Assembly (NCBI RefSeq): GCF_030406325.1
Contig: NZ_JAUEQY010000014.1
Location: forward strand, 186,001-250,000
DNA: 64,000 nucleotides
Source of the DNA: Actinomadura sp. DC4
Lineage (GTDB): Bacteria; Actinomycetota; Actinomycetes; Streptosporangiales; Streptosporangiaceae
Direction: 5' to 3'
Part shown: in pieces, positions 7,008-15,603 of the stretch
Layout of the letters: the number at the start of each line of letters is the position of its first letter
Position numbering within the stretch: position 1 is the first letter of the stretch
Translations under genes and position numbers: made by a program
The notes under the pieces: model-generated
The model's database searches: none
Told to the model about the DNA's origin: nothing
The model's input: only the letters and a program-made list of their open reading frames with translations

Positions 7008-9296
7008 GTGCCCAGGACCACCCACCGGCCGGGCAACGTGCCCGCCGAGACGACGAGCTTCGTCGGTCGCCGCCACGAGTTGGCCGAGATCAGGAAGAAG
7101 CTGGCAGCCGCGCGTCTGGTCAGCCTGGTCGGGCCCGGTGGCGTGGGTAAGACCCGTCTTGCGATCCGTACCGCGATCAGTCTCGGACGCGGCTTCCCCG
7201 GCGGCGTCTGGATGGCCGAGCTCGCCGAGCTCCGGGATCCGGCGCTCGTCGGCAACGCCGTCATGACCGCCCTCGACCTGCGCGACCAGGCAGCCACCGA
7301 GCCGCCGGCTCTGCTCCGTACCTACCTCAAGGACAAAGAGCTGCTGCTGATCGTCGACAACTGCGAGCACCTGCTCGAAGCGGCCGCTCAGCTCATCGGC
7401 GAGGTGATCAGGGCGGCGCCGGGGGTCCGGGTGATCGCGACCAGCCGGGAGCCGCTCTCAGTGGCCGGCGAGCACGTCCTTCCCGTACCTCCCCTCGACC
7501 TGCCCGCCGCCGGGCACCTCGCCCAGCTGCGCCAGAACGAGGCGGTCACGCTTTTCGTCGAACGAGCGGCGGCGGCGTCGGGCCGCTTCGAGCTGACCGC
7601 ATCCAACCAGGCGGCCGTCGTCGGCGTGTGCCGCCGCCTCGACGGGCTGCCCCTGGCGATCGAGCTGGCCGCCGTCAGGACGCGGGCGCTGGGACCCGAG
7701 CAGATCCACGACCGCCTCAGCGACCGGTTCGGGCTGCTCACGGGCGGCAGCCGGACCGCCCTCGTACGGCACCAGACCCTGCGCACCACCATTGAGTGGA
7801 GCCATGACCTGCTGACGCCGGCCGAGCGGACGCTGCTCGCGCGGTTGTGCGTGTTCGCGGGCAGATTCACGCTGGAGGACGTCGAGTCGGTGTGCTGCGC
7901 CGGCGAGGTCCCGGCGGCACACGCGCTGGACCTGCTGTCGTCGCTGATCGACAAGTCGCTCGTGATCAAGGAGGACGCCGCCGGGGCCGCCTGTTACCGG
8001 CTACACGAGACGATGCGGGAGTACGCGCGCCTCAAGCTGCGCGAGCAGGGCGACGAGGACGCTCTCGAACTGCGCTGCGCCGAGCACTACCTGTCGCGGT
8101 GTGCGCGTTTCGCGACGGAAGGACGGTACCGGCTGCCGGAGTGGCTCGCGTGGGCGGAGCTGGAGATCGACAACATCCGAGCCGTCCTGCGGCGCTGTCT
8201 GGATCACGATGACGTCGGGCGCGGCATCGATCTCGCCACCTTCCTGATCTGGTTCTGGATCACTCGCGCGACGGCCGAGGGCGTACGGTGGCTCGGAGAG
8301 TTGCTCGTCCGGGAGGCCGGGCCTTCCGCGCACCCCTGGGCGTACTTCGTCCGAGGCTTCCTCTCCGTACTGCAGAACGATCCGGCGGGCGCGATGCCGG
8401 CCCTGGAACGGGGCGTGACCGCGGCCCGGACGGCGCAGCAGCGGGAGGTGCTGTCGCAGTCGCTCGCCATGGCATCGATCGCGGCGGACATGGCCGGCGA
8501 TCGCGCGTCTTCGAAGCGGCTGTTCGACGAGGCCCAGGCCGTCGCCGACGGTCTTGACGACCTGGGCACGACGCTCATGATGTACCAGGCCCAGGCGCTC
8601 AACGGCCTTCTGGACGGGGATCTGGACGCCGTACGGTCCGCGACGTCGCAGGGCGTACGGCTCAGCCGCGCGGCCGGAGATCTTTACAGCCTCGACATGA
8701 TGCTGCTGAACCAGGGTTTCGCCGCGCTGATCTCCGGAGATTTTCGTGCGGCCGAAGAGCGGTTCACCGAAGGTCTGCGGATCGCCCACCAGCTCGACGA
8801 CCGGGTCGCCCAGTGCCATTTGCTCGGCGCGCTGGGTTGCTGCGCGATCGGGTCACGGGACCCGGGGCTCGCCGCGCGGCTCTTCGGGGCGATGGAGAAC
8901 CTCCGCGCCGAAGTGGCGGCCGGCATCAACGCGGGAATGGCCCCGGTTCTGGCGCAGGCCACGAAGTCGGCGGAGGCGGCGCTCGGCCGATCGAAATTCG
9001 AAGCCGAGTTCGAAGCGGGGAAGCGGCTCAGCCGGGACACCGCCGCAAGGCTGGCGCTCGGTGACGCCGCCCGTCCGGACCTCGCGGCTTCGGCCCGTGG
9101 CAGTGCCGGAATTCTCCGGCAGCGGGAGGCCGACGTCGCGCGCCTGGTGGCCGACGGTCTGAGCAACAAAGAGATCGGCGTACGCCTGTTCATATCCGAG
9201 CGCACTGTCGAGAGCCACGTCCGCAGCATCATGAACAAGCTCGGCTTCAACTCACGAGCCCAGATCGCCGGCTGGATCGCGACGTCGGACCTCTAG
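7008..9296 (+). CDS. NB-ARC-type ATPase regulator with C-terminal LuxR HTH
   Basis: This 762-residue cytoplasmic transcription regulator has a P-loop ATPase with Walker A GPGGVGKT (residues 42-49) and a Walker B-like LLLIVDNCEHL. The usual NB-ARC motifs follow (VIATSREPL; LPLAIELAA), then a helical TPR-like central region (about 360-680) rich in paired hydrophobic helices. The C-terminal LuxR/GerE helix-turn-helix spans about residues 703-762 (LSNKEIGVRLFISERTVESHVRSI, split by its turn). Such proteins sense a ligand or partner through the repeat region and use nucleotide-dependent switching to control transcription. The start is GTG. The divergent DUF4386 gene is the nearest plausible target; no cognate ligand can be inferred. 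Confidence 0.9.
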   Translation: MPRTTHRPGNVPAETTSFVGRRHELAEIRKKLAAARLVSLVGPGGVGKTRLAIRTAISLGRGFPGGVWMAELAELRDPALVGNAVMTALDLRDQAATEPPALLRTYLKDKELLLIVDNCEHLLEAAAQLIGEVIRAAPGVRVIATSREPLSVAGEHVLPVPPLDLPAAGHLAQLRQNEAVTLFVERAAAASGRFELTASNQAAVVGVCRRLDGLPLAIELAAVRTRALGPEQIHDRLSDRFGLLTGGSRTALVRHQTLRTTIEWSHDLLTPAERTLLARLCVFAGRFTLEDVESVCCAGEVPAAHALDLLSSLIDKSLVIKEDAAGAACYRLHETMREYARLKLREQGDEDALELRCAEHYLSRCARFATEGRYRLPEWLAWAELEIDNIRAVLRRCLDHDDVGRGIDLATFLIWFWITRATAEGVRWLGELLVREAGPSAHPWAYFVRGFLSVLQNDPAGAMPALERGVTAARTAQQREVLSQSLAMASIAADMAGDRASSKRLFDEAQAVADGLDDLGTTLMMYQAQALNGLLDGDLDAVRSATSQGVRLSRAAGDLYSLDMMLLNQGFAALISGDFRAAEERFTEGLRIAHQLDDRVAQCHLLGALGCCAIGSRDPGLAARLFGAMENLRAEVAAGINAGMAPVLAQATKSAEAALGRSKFEAEFEAGKRLSRDTAARLALGDAARPDLAASARGSAGILRQREADVARLVADGLSNKEIGVRLFISERTVESHVRSIMNKLGFNSRAQIAGWIATSDL

Positions 9297-9356
9297 CCGG
9301 TCGTTCGTGTTCGAGTAAGCGATGGCCAAGTCCACTGTGTCCGCCTGGGCAGGCTC

Positions 9357-10454
9357 TCACCGGCCGGACGGTGCCTTGTTCGTCCAGCCAGTGCGCAGGA
9401 TGACGTTCGACATCGCCACCTGCTCCAGACCGGCGGTACCCGGTGCGCTCCCGCCCTCGCCCGTCATGACCGTCTCGGTCGCCAGGGCGCGGCCGGTACT
9501 CGGATCGATGATGAGGCGGGTCCCGTACGTGGACGCTTGGTCGTCGATGCCGGCGTTGATCGTCACCGCCGTGCCCGTACGACCGGCCTGGTCGGTGACC
9601 GTGCCGAGCTTCTTGACGCCGGGCAGGCCGGCCAGCATCCGGTATGTGGCGGCACGGACCTTTGGCGACGCCGGGGAGTACGAGAGCACGGTCGAGCTCC
9701 AGGTGAAGAGCTGCTCATCGGTCACGCGGGAGGATTGGCGCCTGATGAGGCGGGTCAGTGTCATCTTGAGCCGTCCGGGATCGGCGGGCAGCGCCTGTAC
9801 GTCCTGGGGGGTGAGCCGCTGGCCGAACAGGTCTTCATAGCCCGGCTTGATCCGGTCGATGTGGGACCTGCCCGGCTTGGAGGAGATCTCGTCGCCGGTG
9901 TCCGTTCCCCTGAAGGTCGTGGGCGCGCCCTCGTCGCGCCATGTGTCCCAGTCCGCCTTGGTCGCGGGCTTGGCGCCGAGATCCTGTGACTTTTCCCAAG
10001 TGGGGCCGTGCCCGTCTGCGGACATCCAAATCTCAGACCGCGTCGGAGCGTACACCTGGTAAGTGGCGTGGCCGGGCTTTCCCACCTGGATGAGCTCATC
10101 GCCACGGATCGTCAGATGCCAGTATCTGCCGGTGGCCGGCGACGCGGCCTCGGCCCTCTGGGCGGCCGCCAGCAGCAGAGCGCGCGCCGACGGGTGTCCA
10201 TGCGGCTCGCGCACGCCGCGATGATCGACCATGGCGATCGTGACCGCCGCCGCGGTGACCGTCCCGGCCAAGCCGAGGGCGAAGGTGGTGAGCCATGCCG
10301 TCCGGCGCTCGACCCTGAGGCGCCTCGTACGGTGCGACCTGACCGGGTCGCCCTCGGTCAGCCTGGCCCGGGCCGCCGCGATGACCTCCGGCGTCGGTGC
10401 GGGCGGATCGTCGAACAGCGCCCGTGCCTCCGCCAGCTCGTTCGTCTCGTTCAT
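9357..10454 (-). CDS. CU044_5270-family membrane protein (sigma-factor partner)
   Basis: This 365-residue protein has an N-terminal cytoplasmic segment (MNETNELAEARALFDDPP), a single transmembrane helix at about residues 54-76 and a large extracytoplasmic domain. The layout and N-terminus match the CU044_5270 family, whose genes sit directly behind ECF-type sigma factors in actinomycetes. Here the ATG overlaps the sigma stop codon (ATGA), indicating translational coupling. By position it may be a sensor or anti-sigma-like partner, although I see no zinc-binding anti-sigma (HxxxCxxC) motif. The family name is well supported; the role is inference. Confidence 0.8.
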   Translation of the reverse strand: MNETNELAEARALFDDPPAPTPEVIAAARARLTEGDPVRSHRTRRLRVERRTAWLTTFALGLAGTVTAAAVTIAMVDHRGVREPHGHPSARALLLAAAQRAEAASPATGRYWHLTIRGDELIQVGKPGHATYQVYAPTRSEIWMSADGHGPTWEKSQDLGAKPATKADWDTWRDEGAPTTFRGTDTGDEISSKPGRSHIDRIKPGYEDLFGQRLTPQDVQALPADPGRLKMTLTRLIRRQSSRVTDEQLFTWSSTVLSYSPASPKVRAATYRMLAGLPGVKKLGTVTDQAGRTGTAVTINAGIDDQASTYGTRLIIDPSTGRALATETVMTGEGGSAPGTAGLEQVAMSNVILRTGWTNKAPSGR

Positions 10455-11059
10455 CGGGTCTTCTCCTCATCCTGAAGCGGATTGGTCCCGCCGAGCGCCT
10501 TCCGTAGTCTCCTTCGGGCCCGATTGAGCCGCGAGGACACGGTGCCAGGCGGGACGTCCAGGGCCTTCGCGACCTGCTCCTGGGTCAGCTCCGCCAAGAC
10601 GATCAGCATCAGCACGTCACGCTGGCCCGCCGGTAGAGCGGCTATCGCCTTGGCCAGCCTTTCCCGGGCGCCGTATGCGCTCACTCGATTGGCGATCCGT
10701 TCCTCCTCCTCCTCGTCGGCGCCACGATCAGCGGGCAGGCGTTCGAGGGCGCGTAGCTTGCGCACCTCGTCGCGTCGGTGCCGCCCGATCATGTTGGTCG
10801 CGATGCCGTACAGCCACGGGCGGGCGTTGTCGCGGGACAGGTCGTAGGACCGGCGCTGCCGGAAGGCAGCGTGGAACGTCTCGGCGGCGATGTCGTCGGC
10901 GACATGCACGTCGAGACGGCGGGCCACGTACCGGTGGATCTCCGTGAAATACGCGTCGAAGATCGCGCCAAATCGTTCGGGCTCATGCCAGGACCGTTTG
11001 ATGACCGATGCGTCGCCGGTCTCCCCAGCGGGGGCCGAGCCGTCGGCGGTAACGGTCAC
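10451..11059 (-). CDS. ECF-type RNA polymerase sigma factor
   Basis: This protein of about 202 residues has region 2 (FGAIFDAYFTEIHRYVARRL ... ARPWLYGIATNMI) and region 4 (LPAGQRDVLMLIVLAELTQEQ, VPPGTVSSRLNRARRRLRK), separated by an acidic linker DEEEEERI. It would direct RNA polymerase to a small regulon, probably including its own operon. I chose the GTG at 11059 because AAGGAG lies 6 nt upstream; an in-frame ATG at 11089 has no ribosome site. It overlaps the CU044_5270-type gene by 4 nt. No target promoter can be read from the window. Confidence 0.9.
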   Translation of the reverse strand: MTVTADGSAPAGETGDASVIKRSWHEPERFGAIFDAYFTEIHRYVARRLDVHVADDIAAETFHAAFRQRRSYDLSRDNARPWLYGIATNMIGRHRRDEVRKLRALERLPADRGADEEEEERIANRVSAYGARERLAKAIAALPAGQRDVLMLIVLAELTQEQVAKALDVPPGTVSSRLNRARRRLRKALGGTNPLQDEEKTR

Positions 11060-11470
11060 ACGTGGCTCCTTCATAAAAGGCCTATCCATCGGCGTGGACT
11101 GTTGTCACGTGTTGTTGCCCGAACCCTGAGCTCTTCGTCCCCGCCATGGCGTCCGGCATGGGGAACGGCCCGGCTGCCACCGGCTCACCGCGGCGAGAGG
11201 CGATCGCGGCGTCATGAGCGGGTCATCCAGGTTCGCATGGGCCGGCCCGGTCCCCTGGTGCCCTGTGGGGGACTCGGCGTACGGCGATGGCCGGTGCGAA
11301 CGATGGCGTGGGCAGGCCGTCGCAGGCTCGCCGCAAACGCGGGTCAACCCCGGCGGGAACCGCGGAGGTCGCCGTGTCCGACCTCCGCGCTCGCCGAGGC
11401 GATCAAAAGAAGGGGTGTGAACTTCAAGCGTCGCGAGATCTTGCCTACTTTTGCGAGGCGGGCATCCTCC
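11060..11470. other. Intergenic region upstream of the sigma factor operon
   Basis: I see no gene and no clear terminator or operator. It must hold the promoter of the sigma/CU044_5270 pair and the 3' flank of the type VII-like gene at 11471-12163. Confidence 0.5.
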
Positions 11471-12163
11471 TCAGTTGTCCTGTCCGGTCCTTTTCAGGTG
11501 CGCCGCCGCTCTTTGCTGTTTTGCGTAGTCCGAGTTCTCTGGGGCGCGGGCGGCATCCTTGTCGAGCTTTCGCGCTGCTCTTTCGGCGGCGTCTTTGTCG
11601 CCAAGAGCCATTTCATTTGCGACACTCTTCGCGCTCTTGCTCGCATCTCCGCTCCAGCCGTCCTTGCGCCCCATCTTCATGATGGTGCCGCCGCCCCGCT
11701 CCTCGGCCTTCTCGAACACCTCGGCGAGTTTCTTCGCGACGGCGTTCCGCATCGTCTTCGCCTGAGTTTGGTAAGCGAGCAGCCGCGCCAGGCCGGCCTC
11801 CGGTCCGAAGATGGTGGCCGCCGTCACGGCTGCGATGCCGATCAGCACCAGCGCTCGGATCACCTCGACCGAGACCGCGTAGTGCTGAAGACCGTCGGCG
11901 AGCCTGTCGGCCTGAGCAGCGGCGTTGTGGAGTTCCTGGGCATGCCCCTGGGGGCCGGTGAGCACGTCCGAGACCGCTTCGGTGGCAGGTCCGTCATTGC
12001 CGGAGCCTGCCGTTCGTGCCGCAATGTGGATATCACCTGAGGCGCTCCGCAAGGATTCTGCGTGCGCACGGACCTGGGCCGTCTGCTCTTTCAAATAAGA
12101 GACATCCGCGTCCGGCCAGTAAGGAATCAAAAACGACGCGAGCGAGCCTGCTGTAAGTGGCAC
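11471..12163 (-). CDS. Type VII-secretion-like helical protein with WXG100/PPE-like N-terminal domain
   Basis: This 230-residue protein starts with GTG preceded by GGGGA. The N-terminal ~130 residues form an alpha-helical domain with a hydrophobic hairpin (VIRALVLIGIAAVTAATIFG) like the N-terminal delivery domains of actinobacterial polymorphic toxins secreted by ESX-type systems. The C-terminal ~70 residues are very charged (KLDKDAARAPENSDYAKQQRAAAHLKR) and carry no toxin domain I recognise, so the protein may be a truncated toxin, a chaperone or a small effector. The WXG100-like gene lies 37 nt upstream on the same strand. No ESX core components are in the window. Confidence 0.55.
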   Translation of the reverse strand: MPLTAGSLASFLIPYWPDADVSYLKEQTAQVRAHAESLRSASGDIHIAARTAGSGNDGPATEAVSDVLTGPQGHAQELHNAAAQADRLADGLQHYAVSVEVIRALVLIGIAAVTAATIFGPEAGLARLLAYQTQAKTMRNAVAKKLAEVFEKAEERGGGTIMKMGRKDGWSGDASKSAKSVANEMALGDKDAAERAARKLDKDAARAPENSDYAKQQRAAAHLKRTGQDN

Positions 12164-12200
12164 CTTAAATCCCCTGACACCTTTGTTCTCGTCAACGCAT

Positions 12201-12497
12201 TCAGTGATCGACTTGATTGACGTTGGCCTGTTCGGCGTCGATCTGGTTGCGGGCCATGGTGATCAGGTTATTGCTGTGGTCGCTCAGCGCGGTGGTCCGG
12301 GTGGACAGGTCGTTTCGCAGTTGATCGCCGTTGCGGGCGAAGAGTGCGTGGACCACCAGCCCGAGAGGATCGTCGCCGAACCCTTTCGAGCTTGTCCAAT
12401 CATGTCGGCCGACGCCTTCCACTGTGGAGATCACATCGTCGAGCGTCCGGGAAGCCTTGTGCAAATTATCGGACATCCATTGCATGATATGTGTCAT
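12201..12497 (-). CDS. Small WXG100/EspC-like helical protein
   Basis: This protein of about 98 residues has two predicted amphipathic helices separated near HDWTSSKGFGDDPLG. That is the size and layout of ESX (type VII) substrates, though a strict W-x-G turn is absent. It is followed after 37 nt by the larger helical protein (11471-12163). Such pairs usually form a heterodimer for secretion. The start is uncertain: ATG at 12497 gives the family length, whereas longer in-frame starts add low-complexity sequence. The assignment rests on size, helical pattern and neighbour. Confidence 0.5.
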   Translation of the reverse strand: MTHIMQWMSDNLHKASRTLDDVISTVEGVGRHDWTSSKGFGDDPLGLVVHALFARNGDQLRNDLSTRTTALSDHSNNLITMARNQIDAEQANVNQVDH

Positions 12498-13021
12498 CCC
12501 ATCGTAAAATGCTATAATCCTCAGCGGGAGAAGTTTAGCCCGCAGGCAGGCGCGACGTCCGAAGATCGGCCCGTGAGATCGGTGATGGGCAGTGCCGTTG
12601 GCGTCCCGGCGGTGGGGTCGCTCATGCGGGTGACGCCGCACGGTGATGGTCGTCCACCTGACCGTCACGTCGAAGAAGGAAGGCCCCTGCCGGCGGCGAG
12701 CTTCCGCTCCCGCAAGGCATGGCGCGAGAAGTCGACGAAATGCAACCATCCGCATTGCGAGTAGCGCCGTCGCTCATATTCGTCATGCGGCGGCGTCGCC
12801 CTTGCGGGTGACGCCGCCGCATGATGTATTCGGCTGGGCGCGGTGACCGGAAGACTTTCTCGGTACGAATTGCGAGCACGGCAATATCAGCCACCGCAAG
12901 GTGGCCAGGGAAATTACCGGCAAGAGAAGGCGTTACGGCAACGGCCGGGACGTTACGCCATCCGCGTGGCGACACCGTTCATGTCTTCCGCCCGGCGACC
13001 TGGTCGCCTGGCCGCGGGTGG
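12498..13021. other. Intergenic region with two REP-like palindromic units
   Basis: There is no supportable gene in these ~520 nt. About 12588-12660 and 12759-12827 hold degenerate units that share AGT(A)GCGCCGTT...GCG(G)GTGACGCCGC with the 136-bp repeats at 3.9 and 5.7 kb. The second unit contains an 18-bp hairpin, listed separately. Confidence 0.5.
12784..12823. repeat. Very stable 18-bp hairpin with a TTGC tetraloop
   Basis: The outer arms 12784-12797 and 12810-12823 are a perfect 14-bp inverted repeat (CATGCGGCGGCGTC / GACGCCGCCGCATG). The stem continues inward for four more pairs, one of them G-T, to a four-base loop. It lies between the 5' end of the WXG100-like gene and the 3' end of the small secreted protein gene, both minus strand, so it could be the terminator of the latter. 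Confidence 0.8.
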
Positions 13022-13348
13022 TCAGAAGTCGAACTCGACCCCGCCCGAGGAGTCACTGAAATACTTGGTGGCGACGGCCAGCCACTGCCCGTTGACCTGC
13101 CGGTATCCCACCGCCTCGTCGCTGGCCACACCGCCGAGCGTGGCGCTCCAGCAGGCGCCCGGAGGCGTGACGTAGGAGGAGAACCACCCGCGGTACGGGA
13201 ACGCCACATACTCGTCGGAGGGGTTGATGTTCCCGCTGACATTGCAGAATCTGAAAGACACGTCCGCATGTGCCGCTGCGGGAACGAGAGCGGATGCGAA
13301 AATCCCCGCCGCGGTCAGACCCAGCAGGGTCTTGATGCGAGCACCCAT
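13022..13348 (-). CDS. Small secreted protein of unknown function
   Basis: This 108-residue protein has a clear Sec signal peptide (MGARIKTLLGLTAAGIFASA, cleavage after AHA about residue 28). The mature part of about 80 residues is aromatic-rich and has two cysteines (RFCNVSG and PPGACWSATLGG) that could form one disulfide. It looks like a small beta-rich exported protein, but I recognise no family. A strong AAAGGAG box precedes the ATG by 11 nt. The gene is transcribed alone, divergent from the acetyltransferase at 13531. Confidence 0.75.
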   Translation of the reverse strand: MGARIKTLLGLTAAGIFASALVPAAAHADVSFRFCNVSGNINPSDEYVAFPYRGWFSSYVTPPGACWSATLGGVASDEAVGYRQVNGQWLAVATKYFSDSSGGVEFDF

Positions 13349-13530
13349 GTAAGAGGCGTCTCCTTTGAGGTCGGAAAACGGTCGCCCGTTTTGAACTGGA
13401 CACTTCCGCATACGGGGCAGATACCGAAACGGTTCAGTGCACGACAGAGTACGACGCAGTTTTTCTTCCTCGGCGAGGGGCCATGGCTCTGAGGTGGTAT
13501 TTCGCGAGAAGGCGCCGCTATGTTTGCCGC

Positions 13531-14106
13531 ATGGCAGCAGCGAGCTACAGCGTCCGGCCTCTCGACGAGTCGACGTGGCCGGCGTTCGCCGCGCTGGTGG
13601 AGCGCAACAACGGTGTCTTCGGCGGCTGCTGGTGTATGGGATTCCACCCCGAGGGCGTCGGCAAGGGCACCACGGCGGAGCAGAACCGCGAACGCAAGCT
13701 GGCTCGCGTCCGTACGGACGACGCACACGCGGCACTCGTCTTCCTCGGCGACGACTGCCTGGGCTGGTGCCAGTTCGGTCCGCCGGGAGAACTGCCCCGC
13801 ATCAAGAACCGCGCGGCGTACGAGAAGGGCCGTACGGCCATCCCGGACTGGCGGATCGCCTGCTGCTATGTCGGCAAGGGGCACCGGCGTCAGGGTGTGG
13901 CCGCCGTCGCGCTGGCCGGGGCGTTGGACATGATCGCCGCTCTCGGCGGAGGGTCCGTGGAGGGATATCCGGAAAGCGCCGATTCGGTGTCCGCCGGATT
14001 CCTGTACCACGGGGCGCTGTCGACGTACGAACGGCTGGGATTCACCCGCAGCCGGAAGATCGGCAAGCACCGGTGGGTCGTCGCCATGCTCGTCAAGCCC
14101 CGATAG
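13531..14106 (+). CDS. GNAT-family N-acetyltransferase
   Basis: This protein of about 191 residues has a GNAT fold. The acetyl-CoA-binding segment is CCYVGKGHRRQGVAAVALAGAL (R/Q-x-x-G-x-A type), and the C-terminal YERLGFTRSRKIGKHRWVVAMLVK is the usual last strand pair. The ELPRIKNRAAYEKG and YPESADSVSAGFLYHGALSTYERLGF stretches are typical of a common actinobacterial GNAT subgroup of unknown substrate. I chose the ATG directly before AAASYSVRPL because the fold begins there; an earlier ATG at 13483 is possible. Neither has a good ribosome site. Confidence 0.85.
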   Translation: MAAASYSVRPLDESTWPAFAALVERNNGVFGGCWCMGFHPEGVGKGTTAEQNRERKLARVRTDDAHAALVFLGDDCLGWCQFGPPGELPRIKNRAAYEKGRTAIPDWRIACCYVGKGHRRQGVAAVALAGALDMIAALGGGSVEGYPESADSVSAGFLYHGALSTYERLGFTRSRKIGKHRWVVAMLVKPR

Positions 14107-14411
14107 CCCACGCGACCTGCTCTGGAACGAGCAGCCACCGGGCGATGACCGCAGGCCTGGACGACCGCCACACGGCCGTTCGCCGCCGCGAAGACCTCGA
14201 TCCAGCTGTCGTCGCGGACGACGCCGTCGCCGCCGACGAGAACCGCTCGTCCGTCGCCGACCGGAATGCCGGTCTCCCGCGGCCAGACGTCGACGATCCG
14301 GTCGAAGTCGTCGTCGCTGCCGTGCCACGAACCGCGAAGCGCGGCGTCGACGGCGAGGAACGGTTCGCCGTTGGTCCACAGCCGGCCGACATGCACCCAC
14401 GAGTCGCGCAT
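14107..14411 (-). pseudogene. Possible immunity-protein-like (Imm21-like) fragment
   Basis: From ATG 14411 the minus strand encodes MRDSWVHVGRLWTNGEPFLA, then DFDRIVDVW, GIPVGDGRAVLVGGDG and WIEVFAAANGRVAVV. This looks like a genuine small protein and recalls bacterial immunity proteins of the Imm21 kind. Past about 14107 the frame runs antisense through the acetyltransferase gene and loses protein character, ending only at 13890. I therefore read it as a 3'-truncated remnant; it could also be a short real gene with a sequencing frameshift. The family assignment is weak. Confidence 0.35.
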
Positions 14412-14482
14412 CGCGCCGGTATCGCGGCCATCGTCGTCTGGGCCATCTCTCCCACAGAACGGTTCATGGTGCCTCCGGCGAC

Positions 14483-15505
14483 TCAGGGGGTGAGGATGAC
14501 CTTGCCGGTGACGGTCTTGGACTCGGCCAGGCGCAGGGCGTCGGTGGCCTCGGCGAGGGGGAAACGGGCCGCGATCTGCGCGTCGATGTGTCCCTCGGCC
14601 ATCGCCTGCAGGACCTGGGTGAGGTCCTGCCGCAGCCGGGTGCGGAACCGCCGCTTGGCGAGACTCCGACCGGCCCAGATGTTGTAGAAGTACGCGTGCC
14701 GCCCGTTGGGCAGGGCGTTCCACGCCCACACTCGCAGCAGGATCTTCAACACCGGCAGCTGCTTCGACCCGCTGTCGTCGAGAGTGGCGGCGCTCCCGTA
14801 CGAGACCAGCGTGCCGCCCGGCGCGAGCAGCCGCCACGACTGACGCACGCTGCTGACGCCCAGATGGTCGAAGACCGCGTCGACACCCTCGGGAGCCAGC
14901 TCGCGTACGGCGGCGGGCACGTCCGTCCGGTAGTCGATCGGGATGACGCCCAGGTCACGCAGCCTGTCGTGGTTGCGGGAGGAGGCGGTGCCGATCACCC
15001 GTACTCCGGCGAGGCGGGCCAGCTGCGCGAGGGTGGAGCCGACGCCGCCGTTGGCGCCGTGGACCAGGATCGTCTGGCCGGCCTTGACCCGGGCCTTGCG
15101 GTGCAGCATCTGCCAGGCCGTGATGCCGTTGACCACGACGGTCTCCGCCTCGGCCGGGTCCACACCCGCGGGTACCGGCACTACGTCGGCGGCCTCGACG
15201 GTCACGTGGCTGGCCCAGCCGCCGATCTTGGTCAGCGCCGCGACGCGCTGTCCGAGCAGGGCGGAGTCCGTACCGGCTCCGGCGGCCTCGACGGTCCCGA
15301 CCAGGTCGTACCCGGGCACGAACGGGAATGGCGGCTGATCGTAGTACCGGCCGCGGCGCATCTGCTGCTCGGCGAAGGACACGCCGGTCGCCTCCATGCG
15401 GATCACCACCTGCCCGGCGCCGGGCACCGGGATCGATGACGTACGCAGTTGCAGGCCGTCGGGGTCCACCACACCCGGAAGCAGGATCTCGGTGCGCTGT
15501 TCCAT
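14483..15505 (-). CDS. Medium-chain NAD(P)H-dependent zinc-free oxidoreductase (quinone-oxidoreductase-like)
   Basis: This 340-residue MDR-superfamily enzyme has a GroES-like N-terminal domain (GVSFAEQQMRRGRYYDQPPFPFVPGYD, split here by family convention at YDL). Its Rossmann domain carries ILVHGANGGVGSTLAQLA. Ligands for catalytic and structural zinc are absent, as in quinone reductases, so it probably reduces an enone or quinone with NADPH. I chose the ATG with GAGGAG at 4-nt spacing (MEQRTEILLPG). It is divergent from a TetR gene with a 15-bp palindrome between them, so it is very likely the regulator's target. Confidence 0.9.
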   Translation of the reverse strand: MEQRTEILLPGVVDPDGLQLRTSSIPVPGAGQVVIRMEATGVSFAEQQMRRGRYYDQPPFPFVPGYDLVGTVEAAGAGTDSALLGQRVAALTKIGGWASHVTVEAADVVPVPAGVDPAEAETVVVNGITAWQMLHRKARVKAGQTILVHGANGGVGSTLAQLARLAGVRVIGTASSRNHDRLRDLGVIPIDYRTDVPAAVRELAPEGVDAVFDHLGVSSVRQSWRLLAPGGTLVSYGSAATLDDSGSKQLPVLKILLRVWAWNALPNGRHAYFYNIWAGRSLAKRRFRTRLRQDLTQVLQAMAEGHIDAQIAARFPLAEATDALRLAESKTVTGKVILTP

Positions 15506-15539
15506 GTCACTCCTCAGATCGTTACGCCCTGTTGCGTAA

Positions 15540-15554
15540 GTTAGAAGCTCTAAC
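15540..15554. promoter_or_regulatory. Palindromic TetR-type operator
   Basis: GTTAGAAGCTCTAAC is a perfect inverted repeat (GTTAGA-n3-TCTAAC) in the 98-bp gap between the divergent oxidoreductase and TetR starts. Its position and symmetry fit autoregulation and repression of both genes by the 15604 regulator. Confidence 0.75.
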
Positions 15555-15603
15555 AAGAGTATTATGGGCTCACCGTGACGGTGTCAAGCGAGGAGTACGG
15601 GGC

